Shown piece after piece: positions 44,450 through 56,588 of a DNA stretch of 64,000 nucleotides; the first letter of the stretch is position 1, and the number at the start of each line of letters is the position of its first letter. The stretch is from positions 110,422,001 to 110,486,000 of the forward strand of contig JBITNC010000001.1 in NCBI GenBank assembly GCA_050084985.1, in the 5' to 3' direction. The notes beneath the pieces were generated by a model. That model saw nothing but the letters and a program-made list of their open reading frames with translations, did no database searches and was not told the origin of the DNA. The position numbers and the translations under genes are program-made. The DNA is from Nageia nagi (taxonomy: Eukaryota > Pinophyta).

Positions 44450-45575
44450 GATGGTGCTATGCTTAGATATTTAATATGGCATGAAGTAGACATGGCCCTT
44501 CATCAAGCTCATGATGGTGAATTTGGTGGACACTTTATTGCTAAATTGGTTTATTAAATATTGCTCAAACTAGGTTATTATTGGCCTATAATACTTAAAT
44601 ATTATGAATTACATGTTGAAAAATATGAAAAATATCCAAATAATGCTAAGCTCCAACCATCACCTTCTCATGGATTACACTTTATTATTTTCCTTGACCT
44701 TTTTATATTTGGGCACTTCATTTTATAGGAAAAATTAACCCTATTTCATGATATGACCATAAGTTTATCATTATAGCCACAAAATACTTCATAAAGTGGG
44801 TGGAGGGTATTCCCATGAAGTCAAGGAAAGGAGGTAAGATTGCTGAATTTCTAATTTAATATATCATTTATAAATATGTTGTACCTTCTAAATTATTCAT
44901 GGATAATAGTACAAACTTTAGAGGTAATGGAGTCAAAGATTTTTGTAATAAATATCATTTTGAATGAAAATTCTCTACACATTATTATATCCTCAAGGTA
45001 ATGGTCAATATGAAGCCTCTAATAAAATCATAAAAAGTATATTATCAAAGATTTATGAAAAGCATGGTAAGGATTGGCATGAAAAACTCTCTTATTCTTT
45101 GTGGGCCTATAGAAAAAATATAAAGACTTTTGTAGGGGAAACCCCTTACTCCTTAATGTATGGTGATGAAGTTATAGTTCCATTAGAACTAGAAATCCAA
45201 TACTTATGTATGTCACTAGATGGCTTCATTCCCAATAAAGATAAAAGAAAAGCTAGGCTAGGCCAACTAGAGGCCTTAGATGAAAAAAGGATAACTACTT
45301 TAGAAAACCTTTATGTCTATCACTCTAGGATATAAATAAGCTTATAGTAAAAAGAGTAAGCCTAAAGAGTTGAAGATAGGTGACCTAGTTTTAAAGAAAA
45401 TCTTGTCAATAAAAAACCATAGAAAATGAAAAGAAAGGTGATTTTGAACCAAAGTGGATAGGCCCTTACATTATCATTTCAAATTATGGAAAAGGTGCAT
45501 ATAAACTATCCATAATTAAAGATAAAGGAGAAATAAATATAATAAATGTTATGCATCAAAAAAGGTTTTATGTCT
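44450..45575 (+). pseudogene. Tat/Ogre-type integrase remnant
   Basis: Zinc-binding part: HQAHDGEFGGHF, GYYWP, HVEKYEKYPN (both usual Cys are Tyr/other). Core: FLDLFIFG (GLDFIG), a broken centre, then PQGNGQYEASNK with the catalytic Glu. After it come WHEKLSYSLWAYR, PYSLMYGDE, KRKARLGQLE and VYHSRI. The longest intact frame is 44964-45335. Its C-terminal domain (KELKIGDLVLK) is at about 45367-45400. There are many stops upstream. Confidence 0.88.
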
Positions 45576-46426
45576 AATGTTTTTCATGAATGTATTCATT
45601 TTTGCATTTTATGGATACTAACTTTTCAAGAAAATAAGTCATTAACTCGGCAACATTGATGTATTCTTAGCAACATTGCTATAGTATAGAGGCTAAAATC
45701 ATAAATTTTTGAAATATTTTCCTCTCAGTCATGGCATGTATGCAAAGAGGCAATCAATTTTGTTATTTTACTTTCCTTTTTGTAAACATTAAATATTATC
45801 TCTTATCAAAATATCACTTATCATATATCTTATCAATAGTGTTCTTATCTAATGCTTATCATAAATGATGTTTATCATATCTTATCATATGTTAAAAATG
45901 ATTTTTCTCCTAATATTGGTTTCCTTTGTAAGGGAGGGGAACTATTATCATTGGCTTCCTTTGTAAGGAAGGGACACTCTTATCATTATCTTTCTCTACA
46001 AGGGAGGGGAGATCTTATCATTTACTTCTTTTGTAAGGGAGGGGCATTCTTATCATTTGAAACCTCTATAAGAGAGGGTCATTCTTATTAGAAATCCATG
46101 CAAACATGATGGCTTGGGAAACCAAGTTGATTAGTCTTATCATTTGTTGCATTTGTAATGAAGGGCCATCCCTATCAAAATCCATAGTAGTATGATGACT
46201 TGCAAATACAAGATGATCATATAAGTTGGTAGTCTATATTCATATTTTTTGTGGTTAAGTCATTGAGGATAGGTTTGATATCTTACCTTTACATGCTATG
46301 ACATTTAATGTCTATATTTGAGATATCTTATGTGAAAATATTTCTTATCTAAGTTTATTTTAGGTTCCTTAACCTTTTCCTTGAATTACTAATATGATGA
46401 TAGGTCCATCATGTCATAATAAATCC
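45576..46426 (+). other. 3' untranslated region of the Tat/Ogre-type element
   Basis: Non-coding, homologous to 5341-6093. It contains the 35-bp minisatellite listed separately. Open frames crossing the minisatellite are by-products of the repeat. Confidence 0.6.
45905..46092. repeat. 35-bp minisatellite, about five units
   Basis: The unit TCATTGGCTTCCTTTGTAAG plus GAAGGGACACTCTTA is repeated about five times with substitutions. Each unit carries a mini-hairpin (CTTCCTT-TGT-AAGGAAG). Two related units lie in the older copy at 5760-5835, so the array existed in the common ancestor and its copy number changed. Confidence 0.85.
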
Positions 46427-46435
46427 AAAGAGGGG
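46427..46435 (+). other. polypurine tract of the Tat/Ogre-type element
   Basis: AAAGAGGGG directly upstream of the LTR-like segment; equivalent to 6094-6103. Confidence 0.6.
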
Positions 46436-46438
46436 CCA

Positions 46439-47110
46439 TAATATATATGAAAACTTGGGGCATCTAAAGTTGTCATCATGAAGAAATTTTTCAAGAAGTA
46501 TTTTCTTACTTATCTTGTTATACTTTGAATTTATTCTTTGATTATCTTTTATCCCAAAAGCATTAAATCATATTCAAGGTAGGGAATTTGTTAACATCTA
46601 AAAAGAAATTTTAATTTAATTAAAATCCCCTTTTAAGTATTTGAAATCATTTATTTAATTAATTAATTAAATATTATTATCATTTTACACTCTCATCTAC
46701 ATTTATATTTTATGATAATAGGTCAAATCAACATAACAATAAGCCCAAGGAGTAACCTTGTAACTAAACCTACTATCTATAAAGGTGGAAGGGTTGTGCA
46801 TACGTAATTATGATGTAATCCTAAATCCTTGGTAAATGGTAATATACTTATGTTATTATTGATAGGTGCTTCTTAACACCACCTATCATATATGGATTTT
46901 GTTATACATTAAGGTCTACATTCCTATGATCTTTCCAATCCATTTTTGTATGATATTCTAATCATATAAGGTATAACAAAAAAATCAAGATGAAGGGTGA
47001 GGTATCTTGGAAAGGTAACCAAGTAGCGCTATTGGGATCCTAGCACTATAGCTAGGTTGAGGTTGGATTGGTGGCTTTATTCTTTGAGGAAGCTTGTCAT
47101 TCATCTACTT
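46439..47110 (+). repeat. 3' LTR-like segment of the Tat/Ogre-type element
   Basis: Homologous to 6106-6790. It starts TAATATATATG (TG expected) and has a TATA box in 'tatctataaaggtgg' (about 46772). The right border is where similarity to the other copy ends. A matching 5' LTR to the left of 40 kb was not recognised, so the element is probably truncated or rearranged. Confidence 0.55.
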
Positions 47111-50100
47111 TCAATAAGCTTCCTCAAAAAACTTTTCTTGAATAAATTCTAGGTTCCCTTTTCCACCTCATCATAGTAATCAATAAGAATCTCTTGCAAT
47201 AACAAGAAGGAACATAATACCAATTTGATTATGTGAATCAATATTTTGTTGATTTATATAGAGGAGATACATACATAAAATTACTTTGTAAGACTTCATT
47301 TACACTTATTTATCACTAATTAGCTTTTCTAAAAGAAATACAACAAGATATGGCCATGAAATATTTTAAAATTTGTACTTCATGTGTGTGGCAAATAAAA
47401 ATAAATGATTTAGGAGTTGTGATTAAAATTTAAGAAAAATAAATATGTATGGAACAAGAATCAAAGTTAGGTTTATTACATCTATTTTTCCTACATTAGC
47501 CTCATGAAAAACCTATAATTCTTATGAATTATGTTGTAAGCACTAAAATCAAATTATAGGACATTCAATTTGAGTAATTAATGATCAATTCATATCTTAC
47601 CTCACTTCATCATTCTTGAATGATTCAATTGTTTACAATTATAGTTGTGCCAACAATCTTATAAATGCAAAAATTCAATTCACACTTATAACCCAATGTT
47701 TTGATGATAAGATAGAAGCTAGGAGGATTAACATTAGACATCATCCATATGTTGAAAATATGGGAGTTATATCAATTATATATAATTATACCACAATTAC
47801 ATCATTACCACCTATACATCCTCCATGTACTTCATTACATCCTACATATATACCATCTTTCCTAATATTTCCCAAAGTACATGATGAAGCATCTACTTCA
47901 TCCATAGAACATAAAGGTTGATTAGGAATTTTAAACCAAAATTAGTGCTACCACTTGTACTAGTATCTCTACCACTCATTTCATATCATATTCATTTTTA
48001 ATTGTTCATTCTTAGTCATGGCCTAGTTCACCTTTGATTAAATCCCTTGTATTATTATTAATATTATTTACCTCATCGTCATTGGATTGTTTATAGAATA
48101 TATTTTCTTAAACATCATTCATAAGTAGTTCATACTATTTTTGGACATTCATAAAAAATAAATATTTTTAAAATTCCACTTTCCATTTTATATATCTAAT
48201 GCTTTTCATTAGGTTTTTAATACTGGAGTGTTTCAAAATTTATATTATTTTATAACTAGATTGGTATCTCATATAATCTATATATATATATATATATATA
48301 GGAAAACATTCATACCATTTCCATTTACATCATGATTATGCCACTTGTACTCTTTCACCCACTCATCAATCCATTTTTTAATCCATTTTAGATCACCCCA
48401 TTAGTTGGGACTCATATTATCCTTTTAGGATTATTTCACCTTATGTTTTTCATAATGTCCATATTGATCATCTTGTATTAACACCTAATATAGATGTAAG
48501 TCACTTCTATGTATTTCCTAAAAACATTTAATAAAACATTCTTTTCTTAGCATCCCATTTAAGTCTCCTTGATAAATTTGTTTGAGTACATCATATTTTA
48601 TGTACATCTCTCAAGGAAAGAATCTAACTTCATCATAAGACATGTTGGCAAACTTGTATTATATATAGTATACCTTATGAAGAGTTCCTTCAACTATTTT
48701 TTAGGCTTGGTTTTATATGGAGAGTCTTTTTTAATGCACTAGTCACCAACTTTCTTTGTCATCTTATTAATTTTTTAGGACCATCATTACATCCTAACGA
48801 ACCATATTATCCACTTACCACTTCTCATGTTATTTCATAAAATATTTTATTTTGGGATTCATTATTTATACCTTTAGTTATTTATCATCCTAAATAGTCA
48901 TCAATTGAATATAGTTTATATAAATTATGTTATTTTCATCTAATTACCCATAAATATTTATCATTCAACATTCAATATCACTTACATGACCATGAGAAAA
49001 CTAGTGGCTATTAAAAATAAAAAAATCTAAAAAAAATCAAAACATTTAAAATCTAAAAATATATTCACTATTATGCTTACATCTTAATATCAAAACCACC
49101 ATATAAAATACTATTTATCTTTAGCTAAAGAATATAATTATATTAGACACTTTGGATATGATGTCTTCGGATCTAGACATAGAGTGCAAGGTCATTAATG
49201 GCTAATGACATGGCTATTGGGAGTTCATTTGCTTTAATAAAAACTGTAGATATAACTATAATTGAAGATGTTGAAATTGATTCATGCTCAATGGATGATG
49301 GACCTCATTGTATATTCAATATGAAACTTATATTGAATATTTTTATCTATCAAGTGACTTATATAGCGGTACTTTTATATAAACTTAATGATAACTTGAC
49401 AATGTGAGTCATGATAATGTTAATACTATGTTTAAGTTTATATTTTTGAATTATGTAACTAATATTATATCCTCATCTTGTTTGTGAATATTATCCATTT
49501 ACCATAAAGTTTTTGGGGTATTTCCTTCCACATTATTGGTTACCTTCCATATAAACTCCATTTGCTACATATTCCTTTTCATACCCATGGTGATTAAACT
49601 TTAACTTTATGAAATGATAAAGTTGGTTGTCAAGAACCTCATCTAGAGTTGTGTATATAGTATATAAGTGCAAATACTAATTTGTTCCATTGTACATTTT
49701 GTATATATAAACTTTCTTTTTTTTTTTGGTCCCATCAAATAAACTATCCTAATTTTACCATCACTTTCCATCTATTTGTTTCATTATGAGGTACATTCTA
49801 TTTCTTCAAAAAAAAGAGAGAAACAAGGATGTAAAAAGAAGGAAAAATAATATTCTCCCATCTTAAAAAAAATGATGTAAAAGGTATAAAGAAAAATAAG
49901 TAATAAAGTACAAAAAACACAAGTCTACTACTCAATAAATTTTTATCCTTGTACATAAATAAAATACCATAAAAGCTATTTTCACATCATTTATTTTCCT
50001 TATATAAATTACCATGTTTCTCTACCACACTTTATCCCTATTTTAACTCATTACCAAGTTTCAATATGCACTTATCTACTACACATAACTCTTATAAAAG

Positions 50101-50545
50101 GTCATTGAAACCACTTGATTCAAGACATATTGTTGAATCAACTACTATGCTTCATTACATCATTTACATGTCCATCTCATTGCCATACATTTTTATAAAA
50201 TACCATGTTAGTCATGTATTTTTCATCCACCATTTCTACATTATGACCATGTCTATGATATTTTATTGTAAGCTATTATTTTAGTATAAAATAAAATATA
50301 TGTTTATTATATTTATCATTATTTGAGATATTTGCTCCTTAAGTTATCACTTGTTTATATTTAGTGTTTCCTTTTTTAAGTCATGAACATGGATAATTAA
50401 ATATTTCATACATTATGTTAAGCAGGTCCAATCATCATGGATTCAATCCAAAAGAACTTTGTAGTACTTTAAGATTTCATTCCTTCATAGGCATGAATGT
50501 CAGTACATAGCATATGTCATATTGCAATTGATAAAAAAATAGTAA

Positions 50546-50597
<52 letters not shown>

Positions 50598-50950
50598 AAA
50601 AGGTAAGAAATTATGAAAATAATTCTTATTGAACAAATCAAGAATTCAAATCCCTTGTGTTCAATAAGTGGATGAGTTGATTCCACTAGGTGAAGGAAAA
50701 GGATCATTTTATCCATGAATATATTTGCTAATAAGTGAATTTTAAAAATTCTAAAAAAGGAAAATGGTAATTTTTTTAGGCTAAAATAATACCCATGTCA
50801 CCAAATTTTTTTAATATTATTATTTTTCACCTGTGTTGCCAAGTCAAATTTAAATTTTACTAAATCATCAACATTTTGGAATAATAAATATCTAACTTTG
50901 CCTTGAAATTACAAATTATTATTTATATTTTGATTAAATCACCCCATATA
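47111..50950. other. no gene recognised; two microsatellites
   Basis: Long AT-rich stretch without a convincing frame. It holds (TA)n near 48281-48300 and a compound (TC)n(TA)n at about 50547-50597. The open frames are short and of low-complexity composition. Confidence 0.45.
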
Positions 50951-50959
50951 AACACCTTA

Positions 50960-51255
50960 TGGTAGCATGTTTTAAATAAGGTAGTAGTATGTCTTTAGAT
51001 GGTAGCATGTTTTTCTTCAAATGGTGGCATTCTACATTTGAATAGTAGTAAGGTACTACCACATGGAAGTAGACTTATACCACCTGGTGGCATCTTGCTA
51101 CCATCTAATGGTATACTGCTATTGCATAGTGGCATCTTGCTATCATATGGTGGCATCTTACTACCACTCAATGGAATCTTGTAAACACTTGATGGCATCC
51201 TACTATCACTTGATGGCATCTTGATTTTGCTTGGTGGCATCTTAATACTACTCAG
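50960..51255. repeat. 21-bp minisatellite, about twelve units
   Basis: Units such as GGTGGCATCTTGCTACCATCT repeat every 21 bp with many substitutions. Because 21 is divisible by three, both strands stay open and give heptad peptides (GGILLPS on plus, KMPPYDS on minus). A stray copy of the motif (TGGTAGCAGACTGCTATTGC) lies at 57048, on the far side of the chromovirus insertion. It is taken as a repeat, not a gene. Confidence 0.85.
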
Positions 51256-51758
51256 TAGGAGATTTCCTACTATTGCTTGATATTAGGTACCTTGCTGGAG
51301 CCATAACTTTTGATCATGATGTCCATTTGCCTTGAAATTAAACATGTGGTTTCATGTACATGTTCTACATCTAGCTTAACCCTTTAAAAATCATATTTTC
51401 AAGATCTAACTCCTCCATATACTATCCCAAAATTAGCTTTTTCTTTATGTTCTCAATATTTTAGGCTTTTTTGTATGTTAGAACTTTAATATCTTTTGTT
51501 AAACATTGATTTGAGTCCCTATATTTTAAATTAAGGTTGATTATTGTAATAGTGATATGCATACCAATTTTGAGAGCAATCAAGTCATTTTTATTTTTAG
51601 TTGTTTTTAGGAAAATGATGATTTTAAGGTTACTTTAGGGTTTCTTTAGTTTTTTGGTTGCTATATGATGGATTGTATTCTCATAAAGAAGTGGTATGAA
51701 TTCAAGAATGATAAGAGTATCATTTTACAAGTTTCTTTCATTATATTACATTTCTATT

Positions 51759-51763
51759 ATGTG
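51759..51763. repeat. target site duplication ATGTG, left
   Basis: Partner at 56999-57003, at the two outer ends of the chromovirus LTRs. Confidence 0.95.
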
Positions 51764-52172
51764 TGTTATGATGCTACAAATATGAAAAGAAAAATATTAT
51801 AGAAATGAAATGAATATTGATTGAAATAGGAAAATGACAACTATCAAGTGGAAATAATAGAGCATGCATTGATAAATAGAACACAAATTATCAATAATAA
51901 GTAGATAAGCATAGGATTTTACTTAATAGTGATAGAATCATAGGTTGCTTTGAGGGGGCTACCTCCTTACAACTCTAAAAGTGAAAAATAATATTCAAGA
52001 TGCATTTTTCCACACACTTATATCTATTTATAGTAAACTAACCCTAACCCTAATAGTAATGCAAAATGAAGCCCTTCCCTTACAATCATAATATTATATT
52101 TTACAATATAGGCTAATAATTTAATAAAATACTAATACTAATACTAAAATGTTAGGATGTGGGATCCTAACA
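51764..52172 (-). repeat. 3' LTR of the chromovirus
   Basis: Begins TGTTATGATGC and ends GGATCCTAACA on the plus strand. It contains 'aaccctaaccctaatag', two telobox-like units, also kept in the other LTR. It directly follows ATGTG. Confidence 0.95.
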
Positions 52173-52174
52173 TA

Positions 52175-52192
52175 CCACCACTCTTAGGATGA
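52175..52192 (-). other. purine-rich tract before the 3' LTR
   Basis: In element sense CCTAAGAGTGGTGGTA precedes the LTR, preceded by GAGGACAAAAC. Plant chromoviruses typically have GAGGACGAAA... followed by AAG-G-rich text here, so this is the decayed polypurine tract. Confidence 0.65.
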
Positions 52193-52204
52193 AGTTTTGT
52201 CCTC

Positions 52205-52400
52205 AAAGGTTGAAGTGTGGAAACTATTACTGTAGCTAATGAAGGATTTCTCATGTTGCATCTTCTAGTGCCATGCCTTACCACTCCACAAGGACTTCTA
52301 TGATGGAGTGATTATGAATCTATCATGAATGTTGATCCAAAAATACCTTAGGTAAAACTACCATTGATCCATCCTTCACCAACTTAGGTAATTATGTTTG
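52205..52400 (-). pseudogene. chromodomain of the chromovirus integrase
   Basis: Minus-strand text: P-VFLDQ, then IIEVLVEW-GMALEDAT, then FPHFNL. This matches the plant chromovirus C-terminal chromodomain (P--IL-RR..., EVLVKWKGLP-EEATWE, FP-FNLED). The Trp after EW and the one after AT are stops (TGG to TAA or TGA type changes). In intact elements it guides integration to heterochromatin. Confidence 0.8.
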
Positions 52401-53430
52401 AACTTAAACCTCCAATCCAACCACTTTCTTGAGATAAGAGACATGAAACATTGGGTGAATCTTGGAAGAAGCAAGAAGCTCTAGTTTGTATGTAGCTAGT
52501 CCAATGCATTGTAACACCTTGTAAGGACCATAAAACTTTGAGGCCAATTTTTGAGGGCCTTTTAATTTTAAGTATTTCTAGTGATAAGGTTGCAACATTA
52601 GAAAGACCAATCATCTACTTGGTATTATATTTCCACATGTTGATTAGCCTATTGTTTCATACAATATTGGGCTATCTAAAGGTTATCCTTGAGCAAACAA
52701 AGAATATCATCCTACATAACTAAAGCTAAGTCAAATGCTTAAACTTTACTAGTACCTACAACATACAAGGTGAATATTGGTGGATCTTGACCATACACTA
52801 CTTCATAGGGGGTCATCTTGCTAGCAGAATGATAAGATGTATTATACCACCACTTAGCTAAGGGAAGCCATCATACCCAATGCACAAGTTGTGCTAAAGT
52901 AAAATAAAATAAATATATTACCTAGCATTTGTTGATAACTTTAGTATAACCATTAATTTATGGGTGGTATGCTAAGCTCATGTTTAGTTGGGTACCTTAC
53001 AATTTAGAAAGCTCTTGCCAAAAATGACTAGTAAAAGTGGGATCATGATCACTAACAATCATCTCTAGCATGCCATGTAGTTTGAAAATTGTATCCAAGA
53101 ATAATTATTCCACTATCATTATTTTGTATGGATGTACCAATGAATCAAAATGAGCATATTTGGATAACTAATCAACCACCAATAGAATAACTAATTTACC
53201 ATGGGATTTAGGAAGGCCTTCAATGAAATCCATTGAGATATCAATCCATGTATGTGTAGGTATGGGAAGAGGTTGAAGGAGTATTGGAGTACCCAATATC
53301 TCATCATTTTTTCATTGACACACATCATAAGCTACCATAAACTACTTGATATCCAATTTCATACCTATCCAATAAAATGATTGTGCCACCTACTTATAAG
53401 TTTTCAAAAATTTGTCATGTCTTAAGGTAG
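52401..53430 (-). pseudogene. chromovirus integrase remnant
   Basis: Core: VVD-LSKYAHF (first Asp), VSDHDPTFTSHFW (second Asp), AYHP-INGYTKVINKC, where the usual TEVVNRC Glu is Lys, so the triad is broken. Then PYEVVYGQDPP. The C-terminal part at 52614-52384 holds RPSKIG--V-, then IHPMFHVS-type text split over two frames. Confidence 0.85.
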
Positions 53431-53589
53431 ATGTGGAATGCAATTCGAAAAGTATTTATGATTTACATTTTGAAGGAGATGGTAACAAAATTTGGTCTTT
53501 TAATATTAAAATACCATCATGCCATGTGTGGTGTGGTTTACTCATGGGGTCTTGAGTGATCTATTTTAGTAATTCTTGGGTGGAGCTAT

Positions 53590-54100
53590 CCTCTACCCAC
53601 TCTTGTTTAACTTTATCCAACCATTGAGGAATAGGATATGAAAGAGTTTGTAGTGCTACTTAATCTTTAAATTTTCTAAATAAAGCATTGATAACCACAT
53701 TATCCTTACCTTTATGATATACTATCTCATACTCATACCCCAATAGTTTGGTCACCCATTTTTGTTGGTCAAGTGTAGAAATTCATTGCTCAATGAAAAA
53801 TTTCAAAATATGATGACCTATGAGAATGATGAAATGGTGACCAATGAGATATAGTCTCCAACATTAAACTACATGAATGATGGTAAGCATTTCTTTTTCA
53901 TAAGTGGATTTACCCAAATTTTTTCTAAATAGTGCTCTACTAGTGAATGCCAAGAGATGCCCCTCCTACATTAATAATGCCCTGATTCCTACTCCACAAG
54001 CATCACTTTCTATCACAAAGGTTTTAGAAAAATATGGCATTACTATTATTGGGGTGCTACACATTGCCTCCTTGAGCTTAAAGAAAGCTACCTTAGCTTG
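53590..54100 (-). pseudogene. chromovirus RNase H remnant
   Basis: Minus-strand blocks: TFVIESDACGVGI (first Asp kept), LAFTSRAL, STYEKEMLTII (Glu kept), FIILIGHHILKFF (the usual TDH has Gly for Asp), STLDQQKWVTKLLGYEYEIVYHKGKDNVV. Single RNase H only; no second copy of the domain is seen here. Confidence 0.85.
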
Positions 54101-54139
54101 AAGGGACCATTAGAATACATTATTTTTTAACAACATTGT

Positions 54140-54960
54140 TAGAGGTGCTACAATCTTTCCATAATCCTTCACAAATTTCCTATAGTAGCTTATCAACCCT
54201 AAGAATCCTTATAGACTTTTCAAAGATGTAGGAATAGACTAGTTTTTCATGTTAATAATCTTTTATGGATCCACCTTAACTCCCTCTTCAGATATAACAT
54301 GGCTTAAGTAGTTAATTTCCCTCTTATCGAATGAACATTTTGATTTTTTTGCATATAGATAGTGTTATTTCAAAATTTGTAAGGTTTGGTCAACATGTGC
54401 CACATGTTCTTGACATGTGTTACTATAGATCAAGATATCATCAAAGAAAACTAAAATAAACTTCCTGAGAAATGGATGAAACACTTGATTCATTAAACTT
54501 TGAAATGTGAATGGAGCATTTATTAGGCTAAAAGGCATGACCAAGAACTCATAATAGCCCTCATGGGTGTGAAATGTAGTTTTTTGTATATCCTCCTCCT
54601 TGAGGTGGATTTGGTGATACCTAGATCATAGGTCCAACTTGGAAAAATATCTTATGCCATGTAGTTCATCCAATAATTTATCAATGATTAGGATGGGAAA
54701 TTTATCCTTGATGGTAATTTTGTTGAGGGCCCTAAAATCCACATACATATGCTAGGAACCATATTTATTACAAACCAATATAATTAGAGAAGAATATGGG
54801 CTAACACTTGGTCAGATTACTCCTACATCCAATAGTTCCTTAACCAATTTTTCAATTTCATTTTTTTGTAAATAAGGATATTGATAAGGATGAATGTATG
54901 GTGGGTGAATTTTTGGCACCAACTAGTTATCATGATCATGTGATCATTGGGATGGTAAGC
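54140..54960 (-). pseudogene. chromovirus reverse transcriptase remnant
   Basis: Minus-strand blocks: [37 protein letters not shown] (first catalytic Asp), [12 protein letters not shown], then [13 protein letters not shown] (catalytic FDD, about 54460-54425), then the thumb with LGHVIS-type text partly lost. Several Trp/Gln codons read as stops. Confidence 0.88.
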
Positions 54961-55149
54961 CCATTAGTTCCTCAAAGGTACTTGAATGCTTACTTAAGAT
55001 GGGCTACAGATCCTTAGGCTCTATGATTTTATATTTGATGATTGATGAAGAGTATGATTATGCGAGTATCCCTTTCCTAATTTTTGTAGGATCTTTTCCA
55101 TATGATGTGAACTCATACCTTGTATAGATCCACCCTATAATCCTATAAG

Positions 55150-55510
55150 AGTATGCTCTTGTTCATCTATTTTGAAGGTCATCCATAGCTCTACAAAATT
55201 CCACTATATAGTGCCCAAAGTCCTTAGTCATTATACCCCCAAAACTATATCACATCCCCTAAGTGGTAAAGTGTACATGTCACTTTTCAAGGTATAGTGG
55301 TCCATGCTCAGTTTGACATTTGTGATAGGTACCTTTACATGTTATTTTTCCTTCATTACCAACCATAACCTCAAAATTATTTATAGGGTGGATGTAACAG
55401 TCGGAAACTTTAGCCACTCATGGGTCAATGAAATTATGAGTACTTCCTAAATCCAATAATATTATGAGAGGTTGCTTTTTAAAAAACCCTTTGACCTTGA
55501 TATTTTGAAG
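55150..55510 (-). pseudogene. chromovirus protease remnant
   Basis: Minus-strand text LLDLGSTHNFID (usual VDSGSTHNFI) near 55465-55430 marks the active site; the Ser of D-S-G is Leu. A VMVGNEG block follows. Confidence 0.75.
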
Positions 55511-55599
55511 CATGTTAATTCCTACCAATGCATTATAAGAGATAACTAGGGCCTCCTCATTTGGAATTTCCTTTGTAGCCTCTTTGGGTGCACTCTCAT

Positions 55600-56480
55600 A
55601 TTCCTCCTCACTAGGAGCATTAGCATTAAGAAAATATAACTTTTGTTGTGTACAATGATGACCATGAACAAATTTCTCATCATAATTATAGCATAATCCC
55701 TTCTTTCAATGCTCTTCCATTTACTTCCATGTCAACTTATTAGTTTAAATTGTGCAATTTGGTGGTGGGGCACTTGTGTTATTAGAGGAATGGAAAATAT
55801 TATGTGTTTTGGTGAATCAAGGTCTTGCATTTCATTGATAAGCACTAGCTTTATATTTATCAAGCTTTGCTAAAGCAATAGCATCCATCATAGTTTTTGA
55901 ATTAAGCATTTTGACCTCTAGTTTAATTTCTTTCTTTAAGCTACTGATAAAATAACTTATGAAAAATGCATCATCTGACCCCTCTGTGTGATTTGCCAAT
56001 TTCTCAAACTAATTTTGGTATTCTTTGACTATTGTATTTTGATGTAACTTGGTCAATGCCCCTGTGAAATCTTCATAGCCACAAGGACCAAAATAGATCA
56101 ATAATTATTGAGTGAATTCATCCCATGAAGGAGTGGGATGCATTTTTGAGTACCATTGGTGCCATTGGAGAGCCTCATAGTCCAAATGAAAAGTTGCCAT
56201 GCACACCTTTAAATCCTTTGGGATTTGGTTCAATGTGAAATACTATCTAACCTTATAAATCTATCCAATAGGATTTTCTCCATCAAATTGGAAAATCTAA
56301 TTTGGTTGTGTGAGGAAGAATGAAACCACCTTATTGGCTCTAAAAGTTGTGATGATACCCTTGTGCTGTCCAATTATATGTAGCATTTTATCTAAGGCCT
56401 ATTTATTGGTGTAGAGGTTTTTGCACCTCACTTCACACATAGCTTTATGGGCAAATATGCTTAGTCAAAAGTGATAGATC
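55600..56480 (-). pseudogene. chromovirus gag remnant
   Basis: Minus-strand text near 55700 reads KGLCYNYDEKFVHGHHC, the single nucleocapsid knuckle of chromoviruses (GLCF-CDEK-S-GHRC) with the second Cys lost. Upstream, 56300-55850, Retrotrans_gag-like text can be followed (YHMEGEA, W--WF, F--L-L-R). There is no intact frame. Confidence 0.7.
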
Positions 56481-56574
56481 CTCTTGGATATTTTAAAACC
56501 CTCGGTATAAGGTTTCTAGCTTAGACCTCTAATTTGTTTTTTTGTTTTTCTACAATAGAATGGCCTTGAAAAGA

Positions 56575-56586
56575 GCTCTGATACTA
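56575..56586 (-). other. primer binding site, initiator-tRNA-Met type
   Basis: In element sense TAGTATCAGAGC follows the 5' LTR by two bases; the canonical site is TGGTATCAGAGC. One G-to-A change separates them. Confidence 0.85.
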
Positions 56587-56588
56587 GA

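Noticed and set aside
50995-51240. Heptad-repeat protein in the 21-bp minisatellite
   Set aside because: Open on both strands because the period is a multiple of three; no start context or conserved domain.
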